A stretch of 64,000 nucleotides of DNA, from positions 7,801 to 71,800 of the forward strand of contig CAVXNM010000061.1 in NCBI GenBank assembly GCA_963763115.1, written 5' to 3'. The position numbers were made by a program, and so were the translations under genes. This document shows positions 44,538-53,022 of this stretch, piece after piece (positions within the stretch are counted from its first letter, which is position 1; the number at the start of each line of letters is the position of its first letter). Source of the stretch: CAVQCA01 sp963763115. GTDB taxonomy: Bacteria > Pseudomonadota > Gammaproteobacteria > UBA9214. Below the pieces are notes generated by a model. It ran no database searches. It was not told where the DNA came from and saw only the letters and a program-made list of their open reading frames with translations.

Positions 44538-45695
44538 ATGGATCTACAACTCACTGAAGAGCACAAGATGATCCAGGAAGCGGCCCGCATTTTCGCGCAA
44601 AATGAGATCGCTCCGATTGCCGCCGAGCTTGACGAGCGGGGCGACTTTCCCTATGAGACCATCAAAAAGATGGGGCACCTCGGCTTTATGGGGATAGAGG
44701 TGCCGGAAAGCTATGGGGGGGCCGGTATGGATGCGATCGCCTATGTGCTGGCCATGGAGGAGATCAACAAGGTTGATGCCTCACACGGCATAATCATGTC
44801 GGTCAACAACTCCCTCTTTTGCCACGGTATCTTGGCCCATGGAACGGAGGAGCAGAAGCAGAAATTTGTCGTTCCGATTGCAAGCGGCGAGAAAATCGGG
44901 GCTTACTCCTTAACCGAGCCGATGTCCGGCTCCGATGCGGCCACCATGCGTAGCCGCGCTGTGCGCGCCGGTGATCACTACGTCATCAACGGCACCAAGA
45001 GTTGGGTGACCAGCGGCCCGGCAGCGGACTATATCGTCCTCTTCACCATGACCGATGCTGGGGCCGGTCATCGAGGTATTACGGCCTTTCTGATTGAAAC
45101 CGATAAACCCGGTTTCAAGGCCGGTCGCAAAGAGGACAAGCTCGGTATTCGGGCCAGCGCTACCTGCGAGTGCCACTATCAGGATTATCGCTGCCCCGTC
45201 GAGAATCGACTTGGCGAAGAGGGAGAGGGCTTTAAGATTGCCATGTCGGTGCTCGATGCCGGCCGCATCGGCGTTGCTGCGCAGGCCCTTGGTATCGCCG
45301 AAGGGGCCTACGAGGCCAGCTTGCGCTACGCCAAAGAGCGCGAGGCCTTTGGTGGGCCAATTTCCCAATTCCAGGGCATCCAATTCAAGATTGCCGATAT
45401 GAAGACCAGGATCGAAGCCAGCCGCATGCTGATCTACCAGGCCGCCATGGCCAAGGAAGCCAAGAAAGCGACCGGCGAACGGTATACAACCGAAGCCTCA
45501 ATGGCCAAACTGTTCGCCAGTGAAACGGCGATGTTCTGCACCCATCAGGCGGTGCAGATCCACGCTGGAATTGGCTACAGCAAGGAGATACCCATCGAGC
45601 GTTTCTTCCGCGACGCAAAAATCACTGAGATCTACGAAGGCACAAGCGAAATCCAGCGGGTGGTCATCGCCCGCAATGAACTTGAACGCCACTAA
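44538..45695 (+). CDS. Acyl-CoA dehydrogenase (short-chain/butyryl-CoA type)
   Basis: A typical 385-residue acyl-CoA dehydrogenase: MDLQLTEEHKMIQEAARIFA, YSLTEPMSGSDAA, TKSWVTSGPAADYIV, FGGPISQFQGIQFKIADM, QIHAGIGYSKE and the catalytic-Glu segment IYEGTSEIQR. It lacks the N-terminal extension of Mcd, so it is a fatty-acyl type enzyme, most like butyryl-CoA dehydrogenases, which would yield crotonyl-CoA, the substrate of Ccr. ATG 44538 is chosen because the fold begins there and AGAGAGGA lies upstream. An AcuI-type reductase follows 80 bp downstream on the same strand, possibly in one transcript. Chain length is inferred. Confidence 0.85.
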   Translation: MDLQLTEEHKMIQEAARIFAQNEIAPIAAELDERGDFPYETIKKMGHLGFMGIEVPESYGGAGMDAIAYVLAMEEINKVDASHGIIMSVNNSLFCHGILAHGTEEQKQKFVVPIASGEKIGAYSLTEPMSGSDAATMRSRAVRAGDHYVINGTKSWVTSGPAADYIVLFTMTDAGAGHRGITAFLIETDKPGFKAGRKEDKLGIRASATCECHYQDYRCPVENRLGEEGEGFKIAMSVLDAGRIGVAAQALGIAEGAYEASLRYAKEREAFGGPISQFQGIQFKIADMKTRIEASRMLIYQAAMAKEAKKATGERYTTEASMAKLFASETAMFCTHQAVQIHAGIGYSKEIPIERFFRDAKITEIYEGTSEIQRVVIARNELERH

Positions 45696-45775
45696 GGGGC
45701 AGGATGAAAACGAACCAGAAAGAAACCAAAACCCAAGGGATTTAAATCACCAGCTGTTCTTGAGCGAGACAAACC

Positions 45776-46777
45776 ATGAGTGAAACGTTTAGGGCCCTAA
45801 TGGTCGATCAGCAGGATGGGGAAACGACGGCGACGGTGCAGAATCTTGGCCTAGACGCCTTACCCGAAGGCGATGTGCTACTGTCGGTGGCTTACTCGAG
45901 CCTCAACTATAAAGATGGCCTTGCGATTACCGGTAAGGCGAAAGTGCTGCGCCGCTACCCGATGGTGCCGGGTGTCGATATGGCTGGTACCGTGCTCGAG
46001 TCCGACTCGCCTGGTTTTAAGGTCGGAGATCAAGTGCTTCTGACCGGCTTTGACCACGGGGCGAAATATTGGGGCGGCTTCACCGAGCGAAATCGGGTTA
46101 GCTCGGCCGGAATGATCCACCTGCCGCCGGGCCTAACCCTGCGCCAATCGATGGCCATCGGCACGGCCGGTCTCACCGCCATGTTATCGGTGATGGCCCT
46201 CGAGGCGCACGGCCTGACAGCGGAGGATCAACGGGAGGTTGTGGTTACCGGGGCCGCCGGTGGGGTTGGCAGTACGGCCGTGGCGATTCTGGCCGGTCTT
46301 GGCTACAACGTTGTAGCCTCAACCGGTCGCGAATCAACCCACGACTATTTGCGTCGACTTGGGGCCAAGAGCTTTATCGGCCGCGACGTGCTTAGTGCCC
46401 ACTCCCAACGCCCCTTGCAATCGGAACGCTGGGCCGCAGCGGTGGATGCCGTTGGCGGCGATACTTTAGCCGGTTTGTTACGATCGATGGTACGGGGTGG
46501 CAGTATTGCGCTCAGTGGCAATGCCGGCGGGGTTTTCTTTAGCTCAAGTGTGTTGCCCTTTATTTTGCGGGGAATCAACCTGCTCGGCATCGACTCGAAC
46601 CTCGGCCCGGTTTCCTTGCGTCGTACTGCCTGGGAGCGACTGGCTAAAGACATCCCCTTGGATCAACTTGACTTGATGACCGAGGAGGCCGAGCTGGAAG
46701 ATTTACCCACCCTAGGCCGAGAGATTGTCAAGGGCAACGTTCGGGGCCGAACCGTCATTCGGGTCGCCGGGGACTAA
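45776..46777 (+). CDS. acuI: Acrylyl-CoA reductase (NADPH), AcuI/YhdH type
   Basis: A 333-residue MDR-family reductase. The start FRALMVDQQDGE, SSLNYKDGLAITGK, PMVPGVDMAGTV, VVTGAAGGVGSTAVAILAGLGY and VVASTGRESTHDYLRRLGA follow the AcuI/YhdH pattern closely. AcuI reduces the toxic acryloyl-CoA to propionyl-CoA in 3-hydroxypropionate, DMSP or propionate metabolism. Its presence next to ethylmalonyl-CoA and 3-hydroxypropionate-bicycle genes fits a short-chain acyl-CoA assimilation island. It ends 70 bp before a small lipoprotein gene that has been hit by an insertion element. Confidence 0.85.
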   Translation: MSETFRALMVDQQDGETTATVQNLGLDALPEGDVLLSVAYSSLNYKDGLAITGKAKVLRRYPMVPGVDMAGTVLESDSPGFKVGDQVLLTGFDHGAKYWGGFTERNRVSSAGMIHLPPGLTLRQSMAIGTAGLTAMLSVMALEAHGLTAEDQREVVVTGAAGGVGSTAVAILAGLGYNVVASTGRESTHDYLRRLGAKSFIGRDVLSAHSQRPLQSERWAAAVDAVGGDTLAGLLRSMVRGGSIALSGNAGGVFFSSSVLPFILRGINLLGIDSNLGPVSLRRTAWERLAKDIPLDQLDLMTEEAELEDLPTLGREIVKGNVRGRTVIRVAGD

Positions 46778-46846
46778 GCCCAGTACCCCGTGTCATGGGT
46801 GGGAGCTATCTCACGATTCAGATAACAAGTTTGAATCGAGACATTT

Positions 46847-47056
46847 ATGAAGCAGTTGACCCTTCTCGGCATTATCCTGCTAATTGCAACTGCCTGCCAG
46901 CTAAACCAAGACCGGCTGAGCGATCGATACTGGCGGTGGTGTGAAAATGCGCGTATGGTGCAAAAAATGGAACGCGTACATTCAAGCTGCTTCACGATAG
47001 AAGAAATTGAGCATACCGCCAAGCCGTTCGCGGCACTTAATTGGATCATTGATTGA
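46847..47056 (+). pseudogene. Small lipoprotein, probably truncated by the IS at its 3' end
   Basis: The start MKQLTLLGIILLIATACQLN is a clear lipoprotein signal with lipobox IATAC. From about base 46980 the frame runs over the 3' end of the transposase gene on the other strand, so the last 25 codons are IS sequence and the original C-terminus is lost. Only about 45 native codons remain. No ribosome-binding site is obvious. Confidence 0.4.
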
Positions 47057-48058
47057 GCTAACCGTGGCAAGTGACTCCAGCAATCTATTCCCTACCCCCT
47101 GATGATTACGTTCGGCGTGGTAATGTGCAGCATATTCTCTGAGTGCCCGGCGAAGGGATGATGCGCCGAAAAGAATCATCCGCCCTAGGCATTCGTCTTT
47201 TATAGAACGCACAAATCGCTCTGCGAATGCGTTACAGTTGGGCGCTCGTGCTGGGCACCGAATAGGCTTCACGCCCACTCGATCCAGATGCCCTCTGAAA
47301 TCCTCTGTGTATTTTGTATCGAGATCCATGATGAGGTAACGACTGTTTGAAAGGAAACCCTCACTCACATCTGTCAGATTACGGACCACTTGCGCCATGA
47401 ATGCACTATTGGGGGCCATGGTCACACCGGCAATGTGCACGGAACGCGTTGAAAGATGGATGATAAACAACACGTAATAGGTCACCAGTCCGCGCGGCAT
47501 CCAGACCTCAACCGTGAAGAAGTCCGTGGCAGCCATCACGTCCAAATGCGCTTTCAAGAACGTCTTCCACGAAGTACGTTTCCCCCGCTCCGGCGCCGGT
47601 TCTATGCCATGCCTTTTCAATATATTCTTAACTGTGTTCGGTACAATGACGTGGCCGGGATTGGCGAGCGCACCTTGGATTCGATCGTAGCCACAGGAGA
47701 GATTCTCCCGCGCCATATGTAATACCAAATCGGTGATCTCTTGCGTGACGCGCGGTCGACCCGGCCCTTTCCTGACATATGTCCACTTCTTCGCGATGAG
47801 CTTACGGTGCCAGGCAAGCAGCGTATCGGGTATCACAAGCGTCTCGAGCTCATCAAGCCACCGACGACCAAGGACCTTGGCTTTCGCGGCCAGTCGCATT
47901 CGCTGTTCATCGGTGAACCGAAGCCGCTGTCCTTCGAGCTGCTCTTTGAGAACACGGTTCTCTTCGATCAGATAGTCGATGACCACCAGTTGGTGGCGGT
48001 TAAGCCAACCGGACAGGGCGATTACAAGAAGGTGGAAGGGTTGTAGTACAGGGGTCAT
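46982..48058 (-). CDS. Integrase-core (DDE) transposase, apparently intact
   Basis: A transposase of about 358 residues beginning MTPVLQPFHLLVIALSGWLN at 48058, with an N-terminal helical/HTH part (LVIDYLIEENRVLKEQL-like), a GPGRPRVTQEI linker and an rve domain. The DDE residues are all visible in ATDFFT, IMDLDTKY and NAFAERF. The end (HYHAERNHQG...CRERLGGML) is the usual one, so the gene is complete. A truncated, mutated near-copy is at 16951-17589. It has inserted into, or beside, another integrase-core element whose C-terminal part remains at 48110-48541. This is the likeliest currently mobile element of the window, although I could not define its terminal repeats. Confidence 0.8.
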   Translation of the reverse strand: MTPVLQPFHLLVIALSGWLNRHQLVVIDYLIEENRVLKEQLEGQRLRFTDEQRMRLAAKAKVLGRRWLDELETLVIPDTLLAWHRKLIAKKWTYVRKGPGRPRVTQEITDLVLHMARENLSCGYDRIQGALANPGHVIVPNTVKNILKRHGIEPAPERGKRTSWKTFLKAHLDVMAATDFFTVEVWMPRGLVTYYVLFIIHLSTRSVHIAGVTMAPNSAFMAQVVRNLTDVSEGFLSNSRYLIMDLDTKYTEDFRGHLDRVGVKPIRCPARAPNCNAFAERFVRSIKDECLGRMILFGASSLRRALREYAAHYHAERNHQGVGNRLLESLATVSSINDPIKCRERLGGMLNFFYREAA

Positions 48059-48109
48059 TGCACGAAGAGGTGTTCCGGAATATTGTCTGTTAACAATATC
48101 ATACGGCTC

Positions 48110-48541
48110 GTTCGTATATTTGCACCATACGGCCGCAGGTTCAACAAAGCTATTTCGATCCAGGGTGTTCCGCACTATCCCAGTTCTGACAATGCCCCGC
48201 TATTCCGGTATCAACGCTGGCAGACTAATCTTCGCATCCTGGACATCAAAGAGAATAAATCCGTTCCTTACGTACCGTTATCGCATCCCTTCGTCGAACG
48301 GCTGATTGGAACCATTCGTCGAGAATTTCTTGACCAGGTGTTCTTCTGGAATGTCAGTGACCTGGAGCGAAAGCTGGCTGATTTCCGCCATTATTACAAT
48401 TTGCACCGTGTACACACTTCGCTCGACGGGGATACACCCTTGGAAATCGCCGGCGAAACCATCATCCGCCATGCCGATCTCAACCAATACCGGTGGAAAT
48501 CTCATTGCCGCGGGCTTTACCAGTTGTCCGTTGCCGCCTGA
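48110..48541 (+). pseudogene. C-terminal part of a second integrase-core transposase
   Basis: KAISIQGVPHYPSSDNAPLF, YQRWQTNLRILDIKENKSVP and HPFVERLIGTIRREFLDQVF form the second half of an rve transposase, including the second Asp (SSDN) and catalytic Glu (HPFVERLIG). The first half is missing because the divergent element at 46982-48058 abuts it. It ends normally (LSVAA, TGA 48539-48541). Confidence 0.65.
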
Positions 48542-48694
48542 GCATCAATTCGCCATACACACGCTACCCCATCAGAAATGCCCGGGGAAACCATAAGCTG
48601 CCATGCTTATCTCAACCGCACCATTAGAAGTCTCATTGCCATGGTCTTTACCAGCTGCCCGTAGCTGCCTGAGTAACAATTCGCCATGCACACG
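48452..48694 (+). repeat. Diverged tandem duplication of the transposase 3' end
   Basis: 48452-48563 and 48584-48694 are two imperfect copies, period about 132 bp. Both contain GAAACCAT, ATCTCAACC, TCTCATTGCC, GGTCTTTACCAG-like, CCTGAG and CAATTCGCCAT. The first copy includes the stop of the transposase; the second is non-coding. It is a diverged duplication of the element end. Confidence 0.6.
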
Positions 48695-48695
48695 T

Positions 48696-49367
48696 TCAAA
48701 TGCACGTCAGACGGCCATGTTCCATCCGCAGCTGAGTAGCTGCCTTGGCGGCGAGCTGCAGGCTGTGGGTGACTAGCACGAAAGCCACTTGCTTGCGGTT
48801 GAATTCCGTGAAGAAGTCGAACATCTCGCCCTCTGTCTCTTGGTCGAGATCGCCGGTGGGCTCGTCCGCCAGCACGATGGAAGGGTCGTTGATAAACGAG
48901 CGGGCAATGGCAACTCGCCGCTGCTGACCTCCCGAGAGCCGTGATGGATACGCTCGAATCTTCTCGCCCAGCCCCACTGCAGACAATAGCTCGAGTGCCT
49001 TGCTGCGGACGTCGCGTGGGGGGCTTGTGAACACCGCAGGAAGCATCACATTCTCCAATGCCGTCAGCGTGGAGATCAAGCTGGCGAATTGGTAAATGAA
49101 ACTGACCCTTCTGTTGCGCAGCCGGGCCAGCTCGTCGTCGCTTATGCTCCACAGGTCCACCCCGTCCACCTCCACGGTCCCAGACGTGGGGCGTGTCAAC
49201 CCCCCAAGGAGACTGAGTAAGGTCGTCTTGCCGCTTCCTGAATGACCGACAATGGAAAGAAAATCCCCCGGCGCAATTGCAAGATCGACCTGATCCACCG
49301 CTTTTACGAGCCGGTCGCCATCCTGGTAATACTTGGACAAATCTTTGACCGCAATTATCGTTGCCAT
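48696..49367 (-). CDS. ABC transporter ATP-binding protein (MacB/LolD type)
   Basis: A 223-residue ATPase with Walker A GHSGSGKTTLLSLLGG, Q-loop region FIYQFASLI, signature LSGGQQRRVAIARS, Walker B IVLADEPTGDLD and switch His in VTHSLQ. This is the class that pairs with FtsX/MacB-type permeases and works by mechanotransmission, and not by classical transport. It lies last in a minus-strand operon: CusF-like lipoprotein, TlpA thioredoxin, two permeases, ATPase. Its stop is immediately followed by the duplicated IS tail. All catalytic motifs are intact. The substrate is unknown; metal, haem or lipoprotein handling in the envelope is the likely theme given the neighbours. Confidence 0.88.
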   Translation of the reverse strand: MATIIAVKDLSKYYQDGDRLVKAVDQVDLAIAPGDFLSIVGHSGSGKTTLLSLLGGLTRPTSGTVEVDGVDLWSISDDELARLRNRRVSFIYQFASLISTLTALENVMLPAVFTSPPRDVRSKALELLSAVGLGEKIRAYPSRLSGGQQRRVAIARSFINDPSIVLADEPTGDLDQETEGEMFDFFTEFNRKQVAFVLVTHSLQLAAKAATQLRMEHGRLTCI

Positions 49368-49420
49368 GGCTTTCCTACGACCGATTCATCGCCAAACATT
49401 GCTTGGGCAGGCTCCGCAGA

Positions 49421-50716
49421 CTATTGTCCTTCGTGGATCGCAGTGTGGGGTTCCATGACGCTGGCCCTGGCAGTGGGCGCCAGCGCTGCGAGCAAGCCCG
49501 TGGTCGGGGCGATCGCCAGACACAGTAGTCCGATGAGGACCAATTGTGTCCGACTGGGTCCTTGATAGGCAATCCCGAAGTAGGATTCGATGACGACGCT
49601 AATCCCGCTACATAGGGCAACACCGATTACAACACCCAACGCCCCGCCCACAGTGCACAATGTGAAGACCTCCTTGGCCAATAAGCTCGCGATGTCACTT
49701 CTCTTGGCACCCATCGCCCGCAGAAGGCCTATCTCGCGCTGCCGCTCGCGCACCAACATGGAAAAGGCAGCGCCCACCAGCAATAGTGTCATGACCCAGA
49801 TCACGATGCCGATGAGAGTCATGTTCCGGATTCCGGAGCGGAGCTGAACGCCCAGCACATCCATGGCCCGATGCAGGATCTTGGGGTCCACATCAGCGAT
49901 CCCGGAGCGAATGAAGTTGACTGCCTGTTGCGGCTCAACGTCCTCGGGGCAGCGTACGTGAATGGTGGTAATGGGCTTGGCCGGCCCCTCAGGTACCGCA
50001 CCGTTAGCCTGCGCGCCGAGCCGCTGCAGAATCTTCCACGCAGTGGGCAGGGGGACGAACATGGCTCGGTCCATGGCGTCCATCCCTGTCCTTGCCAGCA
50101 CGCCCACAACCCGCACTTGAAGGTCTTCCAGGACATCGATGTGTTCGCCCGCAGTGTGACCAAGACGGCTTCCCACCAGGGCGTCGGTGGAACCCAAAGG
50201 CCGTGGTAGCGCGTCATTCAACCACGGCAGGACCGAGAGGTCCGTCTCGGGCTCGAAGCCCACCACGTGCAAGGACGCACCACCCGCGGCGGAACTGTCC
50301 GGAACTACGAAAGAGAGTTGAGCAGTGGCCGCGGCGACGGCCGGCTTCTCGACGGGAGGGCGTCCGCCGTATTGGGGGACGATGATCTCGATGTGTTTCA
50401 GCTTGTCGACGACCGAGTAGTCCAGATAGCGCGGCGTGGAATTCATCGACTCGTCCGGGCTATCGGCCGTCAGTGGTCCTGCACGGGGCACCACCACGAT
50501 GTCAGCGCCCAGGCGACCGGCACCGCGTCCTACGGCCATGCTGACGGACTCGACTGCTACTGCGATAGCGACCAGACTGGCGGACATGATGCACATTGCC
50601 GCAGCGATGCCGAGACTTCGAAAGGGGCAGCGGCGTACGTTGCGCATGGCGATGGCTGTGCTGCTGAGGCACGCGACCGCTTTGTCCCGTACTCCGTGGG
50701 GCTGCAGTCCTCCCAC
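49421..50716 (-). CDS. ABC transporter permease, FtsX/MacB type (second)
   Basis: About 430 residues: an N-terminal membrane helix (FRSLGIAAAMCIMSASLVAIA), a periplasmic MacB-core domain of about 200 residues, then three C-terminal helices around IGIVIWVMTLLLVGAAFSML, REIGLLRAMGAKRSDIASLL and the last PTTGLLAALAP segment. The REIGLLRAMGA motif is the cytosolic coupling helix of this permease class. The frame start (50716) precedes AMRNVRRCPFRSLG, so the real start may be at the Met of that segment (about 50647). It starts 1 bp after the stop of the other permease and probably heterodimerises with it. Confidence 0.85.
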   Translation of the reverse strand: MGGLQPHGVRDKAVACLSSTAIAMRNVRRCPFRSLGIAAAMCIMSASLVAIAVAVESVSMAVGRGAGRLGADIVVVPRAGPLTADSPDESMNSTPRYLDYSVVDKLKHIEIIVPQYGGRPPVEKPAVAAATAQLSFVVPDSSAAGGASLHVVGFEPETDLSVLPWLNDALPRPLGSTDALVGSRLGHTAGEHIDVLEDLQVRVVGVLARTGMDAMDRAMFVPLPTAWKILQRLGAQANGAVPEGPAKPITTIHVRCPEDVEPQQAVNFIRSGIADVDPKILHRAMDVLGVQLRSGIRNMTLIGIVIWVMTLLLVGAAFSMLVRERQREIGLLRAMGAKRSDIASLLAKEVFTLCTVGGALGVVIGVALCSGISVVIESYFGIAYQGPSRTQLVLIGLLCLAIAPTTGLLAALAPTARASVMEPHTAIHEGQ

Positions 50717-50717
50717 G

Positions 50718-51923
50718 TCAATGGCCCTCCCGGATGGCGTCGTAGGGATCCATGCGTGCGCTCCGTACGGCGGGCGCCAAGGCAGCCAGAGTGCCAGATG
50801 CCACGATTGCCGCGACGCAAGCCGCAGCGAAACTCACCAGCACATAGGGCGACGGCGGGAGGAAGGTAAGCACGCCCATGTCCGCGCTCGCGACCTGCCG
50901 GTAACCGCCGAGGACGAGCCAGCCGCCCAACACCCCGAACAACGCTCCCGGCAACGTCACGATCATGGCTTCCAGGACGAACAAGCGAATCACATGTCCC
51001 TTGGTCGCGCCCATCGCCCGCAGCAGGCCAATTTCCCGCCGTCGCTCGTTGACCGCTAGAGAGAAGGTCACACCCACGACCAGAAGCGTCATGAGCCAAC
51101 TCGCCACCCCGGCGGCGACAATGCCCCAGTCGCTTGCGCCGATATCCCGCCGCACCGCGACCGTCAAGTCAGGGACCTGAATGACCTGAACCCCGGGTAC
51201 GATGGAGGCGATGGCGTCCGCCACTGCGGCGACGTCGGCCCTCTTGCGCACCTTCACCAGCACGGAAGAAATCTGGTCGGGCGCAACAGACAGCGGGCTG
51301 GAGGAGCGCTCCTGTGAAATGCGCACCATATCCCGGGCATCTTCCAGTGTCATGAAAATGGAGTCGTCGAGGAAACCCATACCGGTGGGCTGTATGGAAC
51401 TCACCATATGGAAAAGTTTGCCGTAGAAGGTCATGTAGGTGCCTTCGACGGCGTACAAGGTGGTGGATCCGACGATCACCGACGCGGCGTCCTCCACCAC
51501 CGACGCGTGCGTGTAGCGCACCCACGGGGTGACCGTGAAATCTGTTGCGGGATCGTAGCCGACGAGGAGTACCCGAGGGGTGCTGCAGCAAACGAGCTCC
51601 GCCGAGGTTAGGAACAGTTGCGGTGAGGCGATCTGGACGCCATCCACTCCCCGGATAAGCGGCATGACAGACTCGTTCATGTAGAAGTTGGAAGGTTGTC
51701 CGGCGATCAGGAGCTTGCTTGCCTCGGCCCGGTGACCCTCGGGGACCACCATGATGTCCGCTCCCAATCGGCGTGCAGCTTCATCAAGTGTCCGGTCGAC
51801 GCTATGCAGCATTGCCGTCGCGGCAAAAACCAGACCACAGGCAAGGCACGCGGCGAGCGCGGCAGTAACGCTGCGGAACGGCTTGCGCAGCACGTTGCCG
51901 ATCGCCACTCTTGTCAGCATCAT
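50718..51923 (-). CDS. ABC transporter permease, FtsX/MacB type (first)
   Basis: Begins MMLTRVAIGNVLRKPFRSVT, as is typical for this class, so the start is set at 51923; the frame stays open to 51977. One N-terminal helix, a periplasmic domain with GADIMVVPEGHRA (as in the sister permease GADIVVVPRAG), then the coupling motif REIGLLRAMGATKGHVIRL flanked by helices (ASWLMTLLVVGVTFSLAV, ALFGVLGGWLVL). The two permeases are clearly paralogous, which suggests duplication and specialisation into a heterodimer. It follows the TlpA-like gene on the same strand across about 120 bp and is followed at once by the second permease. Confidence 0.85.
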   Translation of the reverse strand: MMLTRVAIGNVLRKPFRSVTAALAACLACGLVFAATAMLHSVDRTLDEAARRLGADIMVVPEGHRAEASKLLIAGQPSNFYMNESVMPLIRGVDGVQIASPQLFLTSAELVCCSTPRVLLVGYDPATDFTVTPWVRYTHASVVEDAASVIVGSTTLYAVEGTYMTFYGKLFHMVSSIQPTGMGFLDDSIFMTLEDARDMVRISQERSSSPLSVAPDQISSVLVKVRKRADVAAVADAIASIVPGVQVIQVPDLTVAVRRDIGASDWGIVAAGVASWLMTLLVVGVTFSLAVNERRREIGLLRAMGATKGHVIRLFVLEAMIVTLPGALFGVLGGWLVLGGYRQVASADMGVLTFLPPSPYVLVSFAAACVAAIVASGTLAALAPAVRSARMDPYDAIREGH

Positions 51924-52050
51924 CTTGCGCGCTCTCCCACGCGGCTGGCGTCCCTGGTCTTGTCGCCCGGCGCTCATGGCACTCTATTCACCGTGAGCTG
52001 GGGAAATTCGTGCAGGTCCATGCGCCGCACCGGCGAGCCGCCCCGATACT

Positions 52051-52602
52051 TCACAACACGCCCTCCACCATAGCCAGAAGGACCTCCGGGCTCATTAGGC
52101 CAACGATTTTTCTGTATATGTTTCCTTCCCGGTCGATGACAAGCGCCGCGGGATAGACAGTAACGCCGTAGCGTTGCGCCACCCGCGAATCATTGTCGAA
52201 GAGGACCGGATACGTCACGAGTGTGTCTTCCCCCATCGCGTCTACGGCATCATGACTCTCGCCGACGTTGATGGCCAGAACTGACAAGCCGTGTTTCTCG
52301 AGGTCGGGCAAAAGCGCTTCGATATCGAGCATTTCCTCCACGCAATACGGGCAGGAGTCCGTCCAGAACAGCAGTAGTGCCGGGCGGCTGCCCACGTCCT
52401 GGGGAAACGACAAAGTGTCGCCGCCACGTGCCTTGAGGCGGAAGCTGGGGGCCGGGTCACCCCTTGCCAGCGGAGGCGTCTTCGTCTGACACCCGGCCAA
52501 ACCCATGCTGGCGCTTCCGACCAGCAGGGACGCCAGCAACATCCAGTGCAACGCGAACGACGGATCCCCGCGGCATCTGAGCTCGTTTGGTGCTCCCCCC
52601 AT
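52051..52602 (-). CDS. TlpA/ResA-like thioredoxin lipoprotein
   Basis: A membrane-anchored periplasmic thiol-disulfide protein of 183 residues. The signal ends in a lipobox (LAGC), followed by a thioredoxin fold of the AhpC/TSA-Redoxin branch with the redox motif CPYC in LFWTDSCPYCVEE and the cis-Pro region VTVYPAALVID. Such proteins reduce cytochrome-c haem-binding cysteines or copper-site cysteines before metal insertion. Its neighbours, a CusF-like copper-binding lipoprotein upstream and two envelope permeases downstream, favour a copper or metalloprotein assembly role. It starts 12 bp after the upstream gene. Confidence 0.82.
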   Translation of the reverse strand: MGGAPNELRCRGDPSFALHWMLLASLLVGSASMGLAGCQTKTPPLARGDPAPSFRLKARGGDTLSFPQDVGSRPALLLFWTDSCPYCVEEMLDIEALLPDLEKHGLSVLAINVGESHDAVDAMGEDTLVTYPVLFDNDSRVAQRYGVTVYPAALVIDREGNIYRKIVGLMSPEVLLAMVEGVL

Positions 52603-52614
52603 TTGTCAGACTCC

Positions 52615-53022
52615 TTACCGGTCATCCCGGGGACGCGCCGCCCGAAAGTAAAGCGCTGTCCCTGGGGGAACCAGGTGCGCTTCCACGATCACGAATCCTT
52701 GCCCCTGCGGACGGTCCTCAAAACTGAAATCCAGGACGTCATTTACGTGGAAGTCGTCCGTGTGGAGGTCCGGTGCCAGTTGGAAGTGCATCACCATGGG
52801 GTCCATGCCGACAACCTGGCCGTGCGGCCCGATGTAGTCGTCGATCGCTTGGTGATGGATCACGAGCGCATCTTGTAGGATCTCCACCACCACGCCGCGA
52901 ACCTGGTAGGTGTGCGACACTTCCGGGGTAGCCGTGGAGGATGGGGAACCGCCTTCTCCACAGCCCGTGATCAGCAGCATTGCCAAGAGCACACCGAGAA
53001 CCAGGCAACCTGTATGCCGCAT
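52615..53022 (-). CDS. CusF-like copper-binding lipoprotein
   Basis: 135 residues. The signal MRHTGCLVLGVLLAMLLITG ends in a lipobox (ITGC). The mature part is a small beta-barrel with VRGVVVEILQDALVIHHQAI and GMDPMVMHFQL, close to the MxM-type Cu(I)/Ag(I)-binding strand of CusF (PAMTMPF), followed by DVLDFSFEDRPQG. ATG 53022 is taken with GAGGA 9 bases upstream; the open frame continues 40 codons further without likeness. It heads the five-gene minus-strand operon ending with the ABC ATPase. The copper role is by analogy: Met residues are in place, but the Trp of CusF is not obvious. Confidence 0.7.
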   Translation of the reverse strand: MRHTGCLVLGVLLAMLLITGCGEGGSPSSTATPEVSHTYQVRGVVVEILQDALVIHHQAIDDYIGPHGQVVGMDPMVMHFQLAPDLHTDDFHVNDVLDFSFEDRPQGQGFVIVEAHLVPPGTALYFRAARPRDDR

